Origin: Oscillospiraceae bacterium
GTDB lineage: Bacteria; Bacillota; Clostridia; Oscillospirales; Oscillospiraceae
DNA length: 30,466 nt
Direction: 5' to 3'
NCBI GenBank assembly: GCA_024404735.1
Contig: JAKSPP010000002.1
Location: forward strand, 1-30,466
The position numbers were made by a program, and so were the translations under genes. Below are positions 22,301 through 30,399 of this stretch, in pieces; the first letter of the stretch is position 1; each line of letters starts with the position of its first letter. Below the pieces are notes generated by a model. That model made no database searches and was not told the DNA's origin. It saw nothing but the letters and a program-made list of their open reading frames with translations.

Positions 22301-25300
22301 TCAAGGGAAACAGAGCCGCAGAAGTTTTCTGTATTATGAATTTCATTTCCCCTGTAAACCGTTCCGGGAGCCCAGCCCCCTGCGCCTGCGGGAAGTGTAT
22401 CTCCCTTAAGCTTCCAGCCAATGAATATTTTATCGGAGCTTAAGTCATCTGCGGGAACGAACAGAGAAACGGAAGCCGCACCTGCAATATAGTCCGTATC
22501 ACAGCCGCTGTACTTTGTGCTTCCGTCATAATAGGAAACCGTGCATTTTTCATTCCAGATGGCCGAGAAGCTTACATCACCGCGTTTTCCGGATGCTATT
22601 TCAAATTCATCGTCGGTTCTGAATTCGGCATTTTCCGTCCAGCCGCTGTTTTCCTCGCAGTGACCGATGCGCCAGCCGCAGAAGACCATAGTCTTTCCGG
22701 AGGAGGTGGTGAAGGAAAGAGGCTCTTCAGTTAAGCCTGCAAGGACAGGATACGGCAGACTGATTGCATCCTTAACCGTGTATTTGTCCCGGACGCCTGC
22801 GGGAAGCTTAACGCCATAAGCCCTTGCCTCGGTGGAAAGGTCGAAGCTTATGCTGTATTCTATAAAGCCCCACTTTCCGTATACATTGAGTATATCGAAG
22901 CTGTGGTCCTCGTAGACTATTCTGTTGTTGCCGTCGGCGGAGGAAGCGGATTTGTTGTATTCCGTAAAGCGGGGTTCTGTTACCAGGCCGTATTTCTCAA
23001 AGCGGGCAAAGTAGCCGCCGAATTCTTCAAAGCCGGCTTCCATTGCCTTCTCATCCGAAACGGGCAGGAGCTTGCCTCCGGGAAGGAGCTTTTCTCCGTC
23101 CTTATCACAGGCATAGGCGTTTTTGCCCTCAATCCAGTACAGGGCCTCCTTGATGGTGTTAAGCTCACTCTCCGTGCCGTAGGGGAAGGGGTAAACATAA
23201 ACGGTGGGAGGATTCTGCTTTATTCTGAAGGATAAGTCGGAGTAACGGGTTCCGTTAACCTTCTGTCCGTCAACGCCGGGGATATCGGAGGCCGTTACGA
23301 CAATGGTGTGGTCTCCGGGGAGCGTTGAATGGAAGCGGAGATAAAGCATATTATCGACTTCGATAATGTCGTAGCCATCGTACTCCTCATTCATGGACGA
23401 GGGGTCAACTATCCAGTTTGCGGGCTTCATACCCGTAATTACGGCTTTTTTGCCCTGCGCGTCGGGTACACTGTTTTCATTAACGACATTAAGCAGCCAG
23501 TATAGATTATCCTTGTCGGACTGCATCATATCCCACTGGTAGCTCTCGGGGATATAGCCTTCATCTCTAACGGGAATGAAGACGATTTCCTCCCCGGTGG
23601 TGCCGTCGGGATTATTTACAGTCTGTGTTTTTTTGATTACGGGGGTAATCTCAAGGCCGAAGACGGCTTCGACGGTAACGGAGATTTCAATGCTCTCCGA
23701 ATGACCCGCCATACAGCAGGTAATTTTAACGGTAGCCTCACCCGCTTTATTGCCGATTATAGTGAGGTCAAGGCTCTTTCCGTCGGCGCTTCCCGTTATT
23801 TTCGAGATTTTGACGATTTCGGAGGAGGCTGCGTCCTGAATGAGTCTTCCGTACTCGTCAAGCTCTGTAAATGTAATGGAAATATCTCCCGCTTTGAGAG
23901 CATTCTGAACGAAGTTACTGTAATGGGAAACGGTGACGGTTTCGCGGTCCTTATTTAGTACAACTCCGTTTTCATCGGGAGTCTGAGGCAGAAGGTCAAG
24001 GTTGATAACCCCCTTGCTGCTGAAAAGACCCGTGCCCTTGGGCCATGCGCCGTAGTGAACGAAAACCGTCTTTCGGCTTCCGTCATCGTTGAACATAACG
24101 TCGGACTTCTGGGTTATAACCGCAGGATAGGGGTAGTTTTCACCCTGAAGAGAAGCATCGCCCGCCGGGAAGCTGTACTTACCGTTGATGGAAATGCCGT
24201 TTTCGAGGGTTGTGACATTTCCGAAGCCGCTTAAGGCAAGGCCTTCAAGCTGAGGCAGGGTCAGCTTTGTAAGACTGATTGTGGCGGACTTGCTTGTATT
24301 GCTCTGATTTTTCAGTACTTTGTTAACGGCAACGGAAGAACCGTCAATCATCTTATCGAAATATGTATAGGAGGATACGGATACCCTTCTTCCGTTTGCA
24401 TCAAGCTCATAAAGTGTATCTCTGTTTGTTGAGGCGGTAAAAGCGGAAGAGAGGATGCTGTTAACGCTTGTACTTCTTAATGTATCCTGATAGTAAATAT
24501 TAAGATTTACCGGAAGAAGCTTTTCGGGTGTGGCAACGGAATCAAGATAGTAGCAGTTTGTAATTGTAACATAAGAAGACTGTGCATATCGGTCTGCAAC
24601 GCTTCCTATGACACTGATGCTGCGTATTGTGCCCCCAAGCCTCGGGAATTCCATATAGGTGTAGCAGTCCTTAAAGGAGGGGTTTTCATCTCTGGAGCCG
24701 CTCTTTCCGGAGAAATTCTGGTAATTCTGGGCAAAGCCGCTTCCTCCGATACCCGCAACATAGATGCTGGTTGAATAATTAAGGAAATCGACTTTCCTGT
24801 TTTCGGAATCGGAAACAAATGAGCCGTTATTATCTGATCTGTTTTCCTTAAGGGTGTCGCTTCCAACGCTGATGCTGCCGCCGGAGTAGCATTTTTCAAC
24901 AGTTCTCATAACGGCGCCTGCAATTCCGCCTGTGCGGATGTAGTTTCCGTAGGTTGCTCTTGTGAAGTTTCCTGCGCTGTCCCTGTGGGTGCAGTTAATC
25001 TCGATATCGACAATAGCGGAGCATCTTATAATGTTTCCGTTGCAGACACCCACAAGCCCGCCGACGTTGGCCTCGCCGAGGGTCTGTTTGTTTTTGCTGT
25101 TGTCGATGATTCTGTATCCGGCAATGGCGCAGTTTTCTATTTTGACTACTTCGTTTGCGTAGTCGTATACAACGCCCACAAGACCGCCCAAAGAATAGGC
25201 ACCGTCACTGCCTGTGTTTTTACTGCTTCTCATAATGGCGGCGCCGTTTTCCGTGTACATGATGATGTTCTGCATTGTGGCGCCTGCGGTAACACCGAAG

Positions 25301-28300
25301 AGACCGACGGTAAAGCAGTCGGAGCTGATATTGATGTCTTCTATTTTGTAGCTGTTTCCGTCATAGGTGCTTCCGAACCAGGCATACAGTGTTGCGTTGT
25401 ATGCAGAGGAAGAGGATGTGGACATGGAGCCTGCTATGGGCGTGAAGTTGCTGCCGGAGGCGGGCAGCTTTATATCATGGGTCTGATTCCAGGTCCAGTC
25501 GAAAACGGTCCTGTTAAGGGCGTTGCTTCTTGAAACGGCGGAGGTGCTTCCGGAATTGTACTGTCCCAGATAGATGTAATCTCTGTAATTTCCGCCTGTA
25601 ACGGACTGCTTTGTTGTTCCGTAATTATATGTGCTGCCGGAGGCGCTTCCTCGCTTCCAGTTTATAAACTGAAGCTGGTTAATTGAACGGACCTGAAGGT
25701 TTTTGGGGGCGGCAGTGCCGGATTCTATGGCTGCGCCGAAGAAGGGGCTGAAGGAATAGGAAACGGATTTTACCTCAAAATATTCTCCGACCCTTTCCTG
25801 ATAGAGCATTGTTGCACTTGCCCAGGCGTTTGCCCCGTTTACATAGAGTCCCGTTGCCGAATCGGAGAAGGGGTCTGTCGTATTGTAAAGAACAAACTGA
25901 TATTCACCGGAGAACTGATTCTGAATATCCTTCTCCGCTCTGCCGTTTCTGTAGGCGGGGGTGGGGGTGTTGACTCCGCTGAAGGATACGTTGGGTACGG
26001 TTATGGAGGCGGTATTGTCAAGGTAGTAATAGCCGTAACCGTATTCCGTTACAATGCCTCCGTCATCGTGGGCACTGCAGAGGGTTGTCTGAATGTCGTT
26101 TTCGCCGCTTCCGAATCTTATAAGGAAGCGGTAGCCGTCATTGGCACCGTGTTCCTCATGCTCCCAGTAAACCATACCGACATTTCCGAGGACGTCATCG
26201 GTAATCCAGTCACCGTAGTGGACATAGGTGTTTCCGGCCTTGACGGAGGAGCCGAAGGGGTAAAGCTCCCCTCCCTTTGGCGAGGTGCTTCCGTGGAAGA
26301 AGGAGGAGGAGACGTTTCCGAAGCCCTCAAGGTTTGCTTCGGGCATATCCTCATCACGGCCGATGAAATTGGGCAGAGAGCTTCTGCTGTTTGCGGCTTT
26401 TGCAGTTGCGGAGGTCTGAGCGTAGGCATAGATTTTACCCGCATACTTGTAGGTACCGGAGGTAATGAACAGGCAGCTGTTTCTGTCTACACTGCCTCCT
26501 GCGAAGGTAAAGCCGTCGACATAGCTTTCACTGATGTTGGACATCTCCATGGCGCAGATGGTGTAGCAGTTGTCAACGGAGCCTGCGTTTGTGCCCGCAA
26601 AGCCCGCAACGCGGACGGTTCCGCTTGTCCAGCGGGTGACGTTAATTGAGGCAAGAGAATAGCATTTGCTTATTGTGCCGCGAACGCTTAGCCCCGTCTC
26701 GTCGGTTCCGTTGTTGTTGTAGCCGACGAAGCCGCCTATGTATCCGTTGGACCTGGTTGTGTTGACTGTAAACTCGGGTACCCCTGCAGAGCAGGAGCTT
26801 ATCTGCCTGTTGTTGTAGCCCACAAGACCGCCTGCGTAGATAGTGGAGCCGTTGTAGGTGTTGAGATTAAGTCTTAAGCCCGAGACAGCACAGTTATCTA
26901 TTGTGCCCTCGTTGTATGCGGCAAGAACACCGACATAGGCAGGCTGTCCCTGTGTGCCGGGATTATGGGAGGCACCGAAGCCTACGCTGAGATTACTGTC
27001 TGCCTCGGCGGCATAAACAATATTCTGCAGTCTTCCTCCCCTTCCGATGCGGCCGAAGAGACCTGCATAGGGCGTTGCCGATTCAATGCCGAAGCCGGTC
27101 AGAATATGGCAGTTTCCGTTGTAGCTTACATTAAATTTATTTCCGACTCCGTAATCGGAAACGGGCCTCTGGATTTTTACCTCTCCATTAACATTCGGGT
27201 CTGCCCCGAAGCCGGCTGTGCTCCAGTCATAAGAGCCGTAATCTATATCAAGCTCCTGATTAAGCATCGGACGGATAAGCCTTCCCGATGCATCGGTACC
27301 CGTAATCAGATACCCTGCGTGAAGGCCGTCGTAATTTTCACTGAGAAGGTAGAACTGCCTTGCCGTGCGGATACTTATTATATTTTTACCCTCCGAGGCA
27401 AGTGAGGGCTTTTCGGAGGGACCCTCGGCCTCAATAACCGTGGAGGCAAAGCAGGGGTTAAAGAAGTAATGTGAAAGTCCTCTGTTATCAAGCTCCGATG
27501 TGTCGGGTGTTTCGACCTTTATAAAGGCGTAGAAGCCGTCATCGGATGCAGCCGCATTACCGCCGAAGAGATATGCCCCTGCCGATTTGTTAAGAAGGCC
27601 GTAGGGAAGCTCACGGAAGTAATAGTAAGCGCTTGTGCCGTTGCTTTTTGTAACGCTGTAGCTTCGGGACGCATCGCTAAGTCCCGGGATTTCGGTTTTT
27701 CCCGACAGATTGTCTCCGTAGGTAAGTACGGCAGTGTCCCTTCCGTAGCCACTGTCATAGTACTTTCCGGAATAAAGAAGGGCATAGCCGTCGCGAAGAA
27801 CTGTCTTTCCTCTTGAAAGGAAGCTGTTTCCCGCTCCGGCGTAGCCGGCGGTACCGTCGGTGTAGAGTTCAAAGTATACAAGAGCACCGGGGTTAAAGAG
27901 ACTGCCCGCCCAGTCGCCGTAGTGATGAAGAACTCCTCCGTCCGCTTTCTTAATATAGGGATAGGGGTACTTTGTGAGGCCGAGGCCCTCTTCCATGTTG
28001 TAGGCGGTGGTGTTTCCGGCGCCGGCCTCGGTATTAAAGCTTCCCGCGGAGAGAAGGCTTGTTTTATCACCCGCATTTGCAGAGGCAAGGTCGGAGTAGG
28101 GCTTTTCCGTGCCGATACTGCTTCTGAATATGTATCTTCCCTCGTCCTCCTCGGGGGTGGCGTAGTAGACGAAGGCTGCCTCTCCGGCGGAAACCGTTGC
28201 GTAATATGCCGTTTCGTAATGAGAGGGGTCGCCGAGATGAAGGACGGTGTAGCTGCTGGAGGCATTGCAGAGGGACGGAACAAAGCCCGCCGAAACGGAG

Positions 28301-30183
28301 GGCGTGCCCGTTACAAAGCCCGCCGTGTAGCTGCCAACTATTTCAGAGTCTGAGCCGCAGGAGGAGGCAAGGCCGCCGATAATTCCTCCGTCACAGGAGA
28401 TATAGCAGTCTGAATAGGAGCTGCTAACCCTCATACTTCCGCCGACACTTCCGAAAAGTCCTCCGGCAGCGGCGTTAGCCCTTAAAACCCCGGCTGCAAA
28501 GCATTCTCTTGCACTGACATTTCCGGAGACATTTCCAATAAGTCCTCCGGCGGTATTTCCGCTTATGTGCGGAGCCTCGGGGGAAGAGTATATTCTGCCG
28601 TAGAAGTCATCCATTGCAAGGTAGGCACCGACACCGCTTAATGTGATGCTTCTGCCGTCTGCCCCTCCCGCAATGGCACCGGAGCTTTCGGCGCTTCCGC
28701 TTATCATCGTGCCCACAAGACCGAGGTCTGAAACGGAGATATCCGCATCGCCGGAGCCGAGGACGGAGAAAAGACCTGCGTTTTCTCCCGGGGCCGCGGC
28801 TATGGTCATTCCGTTTATTATTCTGCTTCCGCCGTCATAGGACAAAAGACCGACTCCGTTAATGGGAATGAATTTTCTGAAGGGGGCGGAGGCATCGGTG
28901 CTGTCGTAATAGGCTTCGGCCCAGTAGGTGACGTCATAGCTGCTTATGACGTTCTTTTTATATTTGCTGCCGTCAAAGTCATCGCTTGTTGACCTGAAGT
29001 CGATGTTTGCCGTCTGAACAGCATTTGTTATGGAAACAGCCCCCGGCTTGTTTACGCTGTTGAGGTTCTGGAGATGGCGTCCGTAGGAGACATAGGCCGT
29101 AGTGCCCTCAAGCTTTTCAAAGAGACTGTTGAATTCGGCCATAGCTTCGGCGGTGTCGCACTCGGTGTCCTCACGGTAGGAGCTTACCTCCGTGCTGAGA
29201 TAGGCCGTTGCCGTGAGAGAAATGTCCGCACCCGCTGTCATTTTTCCCAGGAAATTATTTACATTTGCGGGTTTTCTGTCCCAGAACTCGTATTTGCCGT
29301 TTTCATCGGCAAGGCTGTCAAGAACAACGGTCTCCTCGCGGTTGTAGTAGCCGTAAACGCGGGAGCCTGTTGTGGGAAGGTCGAGATTATAGGTGTACTC
29401 CGCGCCTCCCCCGTCGGGGCCGGCATTTTTCTCCCTGAAGGAAAGAACAACGCGGACAAGCTTTTCCTTGTACTCGGCAGGGACCTTAACGGCAATGTTT
29501 GCCCGAAGCTCCTCTGCGTTTATTATATTCAGGGTGACATTGAGGCTTGTTGCAGACATTACAACCTTGCCCGCCACAACGCCTATACCGCCGTAATAAC
29601 CGATGCCCGCTGCCTTTCTTGCCTCAAAGCTGCTGCGGTAGTAGTCGGCGGCTTTGGGATACCAGTCGGAAAGAGAATCAAGACCTCCGTCTTCGGAGGC
29701 AAAGGGCTTTTCGGAATAGAATACTCCGTAGATATATCCGTACTCGGGGTTGTATTCTATAATCCAGTGATTATCATAAACCTCCCTGTGAAGGCTGCCT
29801 TCGGGAAGAAGCCTTTCTGCCGCCGCTTTTGAGATGTCATTGCCGAGGGCTGTAAGAGAGGTAAAGGCAACGCCGGAGGCATCGGGGTTTGCGTTAAGGT
29901 CCCAGTCGGAGGGTCTGGCGGATACAAGAGCCATGCCCGGATCCAGAGGCTCATAATCCAGCTCCACTGCGCAGCCCTCAAGGAACAAACCCGTCATACG
30001 CTCCTGAGCGGTGACATAGATGTTCTGTGCAATCGTATCGAGTTTTTTCTGCCTCATGCCCGAAATCATATTTGAGCCTGCCAAAAACGCAACGCCCAGA
30101 AGAATGACGACAATGACAAGAGCCCCCAGTGTTTCCAGAAGGGTAAAGCCTTTCCTTCGCCCGCTTACCAAAGCGTGTTTCAT
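19387..30183 (-). CDS. Giant (3598-residue) prepilin-leader adhesin with GLUG and InlB-like repeats
   Basis: One uninterrupted frame. Residues 1-40 are a class III prepilin leader and pilin helix: GRRKG cut before F13, with Glu17 at +5 (GFTLLETLGALVIVVILLG). Then come a beta-rich region, three GLUG-type repeat blocks (about 438-638, 1012-1216, 1605-1773), each followed by an HYG[DA]W element (754-758, 1322-1326, 2043-2047), and Ig/cadherin-like linkers (about 2060-2440). About eleven InlB/Flg_new-like repeats (about 2440-3425) and a separate C-terminal module (about 3426-3598) complete it. There is no LPXTG or other wall anchor, so the pilin helix is the only evident attachment. GLUG and InlB-type repeats are known from surface adhesins; a pilus-borne adhesin is my inference. 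Ordinary pilins have 130-250 residues. The gene heads the pilin operon, with AGGGG before the ATG, and opposes replication. Confidence 0.9.
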   Translation of the reverse strand: MKHALVSGRRKGFTLLETLGALVIVVILLGVAFLAGSNMISGMRQKKLDTIAQNIYVTAQERMTGLFLEGCAVELDYEPLDPGMALVSARPSDWDLNANPDASGVAFTSLTALGNDISKAAAERLLPEGSLHREVYDNHWIIEYNPEYGYIYGVFYSEKPFASEDGGLDSLSDWYPKAADYYRSSFEARKAAGIGYYGGIGVVAGKVVMSATSLNVTLNIINAEELRANIAVKVPAEYKEKLVRVVLSFREKNAGPDGGGAEYTYNLDLPTTGSRVYGYYNREETVVLDSLADENGKYEFWDRKPANVNNFLGKMTAGADISLTATAYLSTEVSSYREDTECDTAEAMAEFNSLFEKLEGTTAYVSYGRHLQNLNSVNKPGAVSITNAVQTANIDFRSTSDDFDGSKYKKNVISSYDVTYWAEAYYDSTDASAPFRKFIPINGVGLLSYDGGSRIINGMTIAAAPGENAGLFSVLGSGDADISVSDLGLVGTMISGSAESSGAIAGGADGRSITLSGVGAYLAMDDFYGRIYSSPEAPHISGNTAGGLIGNVSGNVSARECFAAGVLRANAAAGGLFGSVGGSMRVSSSYSDCYISCDGGIIGGLASSCGSDSEIVGSYTAGFVTGTPSVSAGFVPSLCNASSSYTVLHLGDPSHYETAYYATVSAGEAAFVYYATPEEDEGRYIFRSSIGTEKPYSDLASANAGDKTSLLSAGSFNTEAGAGNTTAYNMEEGLGLTKYPYPYIKKADGGVLHHYGDWAGSLFNPGALVYFELYTDGTAGYAGAGNSFLSRGKTVLRDGYALLYSGKYYDSGYGRDTAVLTYGDNLSGKTEIPGLSDASRSYSVTKSNGTSAYYYFRELPYGLLNKSAGAYLFGGNAAASDDGFYAFIKVETPDTSELDNRGLSHYFFNPCFASTVIEAEGPSEKPSLASEGKNIISIRTARQFYLLSENYDGLHAGYLITGTDASGRLIRPMLNQELDIDYGSYDWSTAGFGADPNVNGEVKIQRPVSDYGVGNKFNVSYNGNCHILTGFGIESATPYAGLFGRIGRGGRLQNIVYAAEADSNLSVGFGASHNPGTQGQPAYVGVLAAYNEGTIDNCAVSGLRLNLNTYNGSTIYAGGLVGYNNRQISSCSAGVPEFTVNTTRSNGYIGGFVGYNNNGTDETGLSVRGTISKCYSLASINVTRWTSGTVRVAGFAGTNAGSVDNCYTICAMEMSNISESYVDGFTFAGGSVDRNSCLFITSGTYKYAGKIYAYAQTSATAKAANSRSSLPNFIGRDEDMPEANLEGFGNVSSSFFHGSTSPKGGELYPFGSSVKAGNTYVHYGDWITDDVLGNVGMVYWEHEEHGANDGYRFLIRFGSGENDIQTTLCSAHDDGGIVTEYGYGYYYLDNTASITVPNVSFSGVNTPTPAYRNGRAEKDIQNQFSGEYQFVLYNTTDPFSDSATGLYVNGANAWASATMLYQERVGEYFEVKSVSYSFSPFFGAAIESGTAAPKNLQVRSINQLQFINWKRGSASGSTYNYGTTKQSVTGGNYRDYIYLGQYNSGSTSAVSRSNALNRTVFDWTWNQTHDIKLPASGSNFTPIAGSMSTSSSSAYNATLYAWFGSTYDGNSYKIEDINISSDCFTVGLFGVTAGATMQNIIMYTENGAAIMRSSKNTGSDGAYSLGGLVGVVYDYANEVVKIENCAIAGYRIIDNSKNKQTLGEANVGGLVGVCNGNIIRCSAIVDIEINCTHRDSAGNFTRATYGNYIRTGGIAGAVMRTVEKCYSGGSISVGSDTLKENRSDNNGSFVSDSENRKVDFLNYSTSIYVAGIGGSGFAQNYQNFSGKSGSRDENPSFKDCYTYMEFPRLGGTIRSISVIGSVADRYAQSSYVTITNCYYLDSVATPEKLLPVNLNIYYQDTLRSTSVNSILSSAFTASTNRDTLYELDANGRRVSVSSYTYFDKMIDGSSVAVNKVLKNQSNTSKSATISLTKLTLPQLEGLALSGFGNVTTLENGISINGKYSFPAGDASLQGENYPYPAVITQKSDVMFNDDGSRKTVFVHYGAWPKGTGLFSSKGVINLDLLPQTPDENGVVLNKDRETVTVSHYSNFVQNALKAGDISITFTELDEYGRLIQDAASSEIVKISKITGSADGKSLDLTIIGNKAGEATVKITCCMAGHSESIEISVTVEAVFGLEITPVIKKTQTVNNPDGTTGEEIVFIPVRDEGYIPESYQWDMMQSDKDNLYWLLNVVNENSVPDAQGKKAVITGMKPANWIVDPSSMNEEYDGYDIIEVDNMLYLRFHSTLPGDHTIVVTASDIPGVDGQKVNGTRYSDLSFRIKQNPPTVYVYPFPYGTESELNTIKEALYWIEGKNAYACDKDGEKLLPGGKLLPVSDEKAMEAGFEEFGGYFARFEKYGLVTEPRFTEYNKSASSADGNNRIVYEDHSFDILNVYGKWGFIEYSISFDLSTEARAYGVKLPAGVRDKYTVKDAISLPYPVLAGLTEEPLSFTTSSGKTMVFCGWRIGHCEENSGWTENAEFRTDDEFEIASGKRGDVSFSAIWNEKCTVSYYDGSTKYSGCDTDYIAGAASVSLFVPADDLSSDKIFIGWKLKGDTLPAGAGGWAPGTVYRGNEIHNTENFCGSVSLEAVWDEAYFITYRLPVTGKSGTASSCIEPNAKYPAHNSITISSVSDFAAFSGSKYLGEIPAALAFRSWTLSENGDNNAAWASAGASIVPGTELINTAASVVYSGNVTLTASFDDSFTLKYDLGFTPEDASTVYAPVGYSFSGSAVTIPSAPERRGYEFRGWKVYASEEGSSIGNWPSSLTPGTAYSGRYGNVTITASWELKEYKVFFEKEEGESTYTYTINGQNPGYNSYQGYTIESGALLPVPEKDGYRFSGWKQAGHNINTEWPAPGEMFGQSNEKLFGLTGDVYLIPVFTAKNSEITYKINGKVFDVQEYENGDVSIAVLPENRYSFIQGTVWKVESSDDECWTLNSSVRPGSTQIGKKGNVTLSASGTVRTFSITYWLKTGDTLTELTELRHSFTSETESLTFAKIPSEDGFYFGSSWIVYETSGEWTKGDAYAPESELTLIPCGGLTDIKLVVSKEEVTYNIYYKVEILRPDGSSTGNIIDYCAPVSYSRSSPVSIEALPERNGYVIEGWSVSGEGSNWGESYIGGGSTLYNRYGDVTLTCTRKPLSYTISYTVNGRAIEGYPKKYTADDIITIEEIPFGDKDTYAYFGSWINNSPEGDWGTAYTAGESIGAGHYGNVSFEGGFGTGSISFKPGRGAMPGQSFKVRADYGGSAFGDIFYGAYPAPSVGGNRTLEGWYGNINSVYKKLLNPDGSIAAGVTADELIAAAVNGLEVYAEYTHSIRLNYSGNSLNISVTEDYEGNLYISGYSAPKGNGRILDGWYTSRDGNGTRILNADGSVFTSSELMDTDELYARWGQKRRTLERVTSLSEGDKILISSVNLDSAGEDTTIRYLTLNSSDNAPESKSLDVVINNKRCYLYADESGNYPEKLEWNVGSKGSYLTFNIDGNYFYESNKYLKIGKNVSNSYRWKLDDNGTSLRSQSNGNININNGYWLSADFDYTDTLPKATKTYIYLYRLGEETMVYSYD
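19900..22860 (-). repeat. Tandem InlB/Flg_new-like repeats of the giant pilin
   Basis: About eleven units of roughly 75-100 residues, each with a GW(K/S/R) or related x-W core and, in most, a Y.G..GNV(T/S)L.A.W-like end. Nine units carry a second Trp 9-13 residues after the first (for example GWSVSGEGSNW, GWKQAGHNINTEW). The last two are the canonical GWYGN/GWYTS form. Similar repeats occur in Listeria internalin B and many gut-bacterial surface proteins. Confidence 0.75.
24865..25370 (-). repeat. GLUG-type repeat block 3 of the giant pilin
   Basis: Units include TVGLFGVTAGATMQNIIM, LGGLVGVVYDYANE, VGGLVGVCNGNIIRCSA and TGGIAGAVMRTVEKCYSGG. It has the same fold signal as blocks 1 and 2 but diverged sequence. 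Boundaries are approximate. Confidence 0.72.
26535..27150 (-). repeat. GLUG-type repeat block 2 of the giant pilin
   Basis: The clearest block: units such as YAGGLVGYNNRQISSCSAG, IGGFVGYNNNG...ISKCYS and VAGFAGTNAGSVDNCYT. The unit rhythm is GG(L/F)VG.N.G.I..CY. Boundaries are approximate. Confidence 0.75.
28270..28870 (-). repeat. GLUG-type repeat block 1 of the giant pilin
   Basis: This codes for repeated short units of the form aGGL(I/F)Gxx.G...xxCx(A/S)xG, for example TAGGLIGNVSGNVSAREC and AAGGLFGSVGGSMRVS. Such units form beta-solenoid-like folds in surface proteins. Boundaries are approximate. Confidence 0.7.
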
Positions 30184-30250
30184 AAGTGCCCCTACGCTCC
30201 CTTAAAAGAAGTGTTATGTTAAGAAAATTAAGAGTCCAAATACTGAAAAA

Positions 30251-30269
30251 TCGGGCATGCTCTGCCCGA
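30251..30269 (-). terminator. Terminator-like hairpin in the leader of the pilin operon
   Basis: TCGGGCA (30251-30257) and TGCCCGA (30263-30269) form a 7-bp GC-rich stem with a 5-base loop. On the minus strand it is followed at once by TTTTTC (30245-30250), the layout of an intrinsic terminator. It lies about 68 bases before the giant gene start and downstream of its likely promoter, so it could be an attenuator. If the operon is transcribed from elsewhere, it could instead end a gene to the right. Confidence 0.6.
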
Positions 30270-30294
30270 AAATATTCATTTTTCTTTGCATATT

Positions 30295-30323
30295 ATTGTA
30301 TTATGGAAATTCGAAAATTTCAA
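30295..30323 (-). promoter_or_regulatory. Promoter of the giant pilin operon
   Basis: On the minus strand TTGAAA (30318-30323) and TACAAT (30295-30300) are 17 bases apart. Transcription would begin near 30288, giving a leader of about 105 bases that contains the hairpin at 30251-30269. There is no gene between 30184 and the window end at 30466. Confidence 0.65.
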
Positions 30324-30399
30324 TAGCTTTTATGCGAAAAACCCTTGAAAAATAAGGATTTTTTTAAAATTTTTTTGGAAAAATTTTCGACTTTTTCAG

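Noticed and set aside
29074..29832. A 252-codon open frame on + opposite the giant pilin gene
   Set aside because: It lies wholly inside the coding frame of the giant protein, lacks a ribosome site and domain, and resembles other mirror frames along this gene.
19387..30183. The giant frame as an assembly artefact of several genes
   Set aside because: There is no internal ribosome site plus leader, terminator or frame change, and the repeat modules run in an ordered plan through the whole frame. Read-level confirmation was not possible here.
30384..30392. A TTTTCGACT near-match to the origin box at the right end
   Set aside because: Single copy, one mismatch, in AT-rich DNA. Chance is likely, and nothing else suggests DnaA control.
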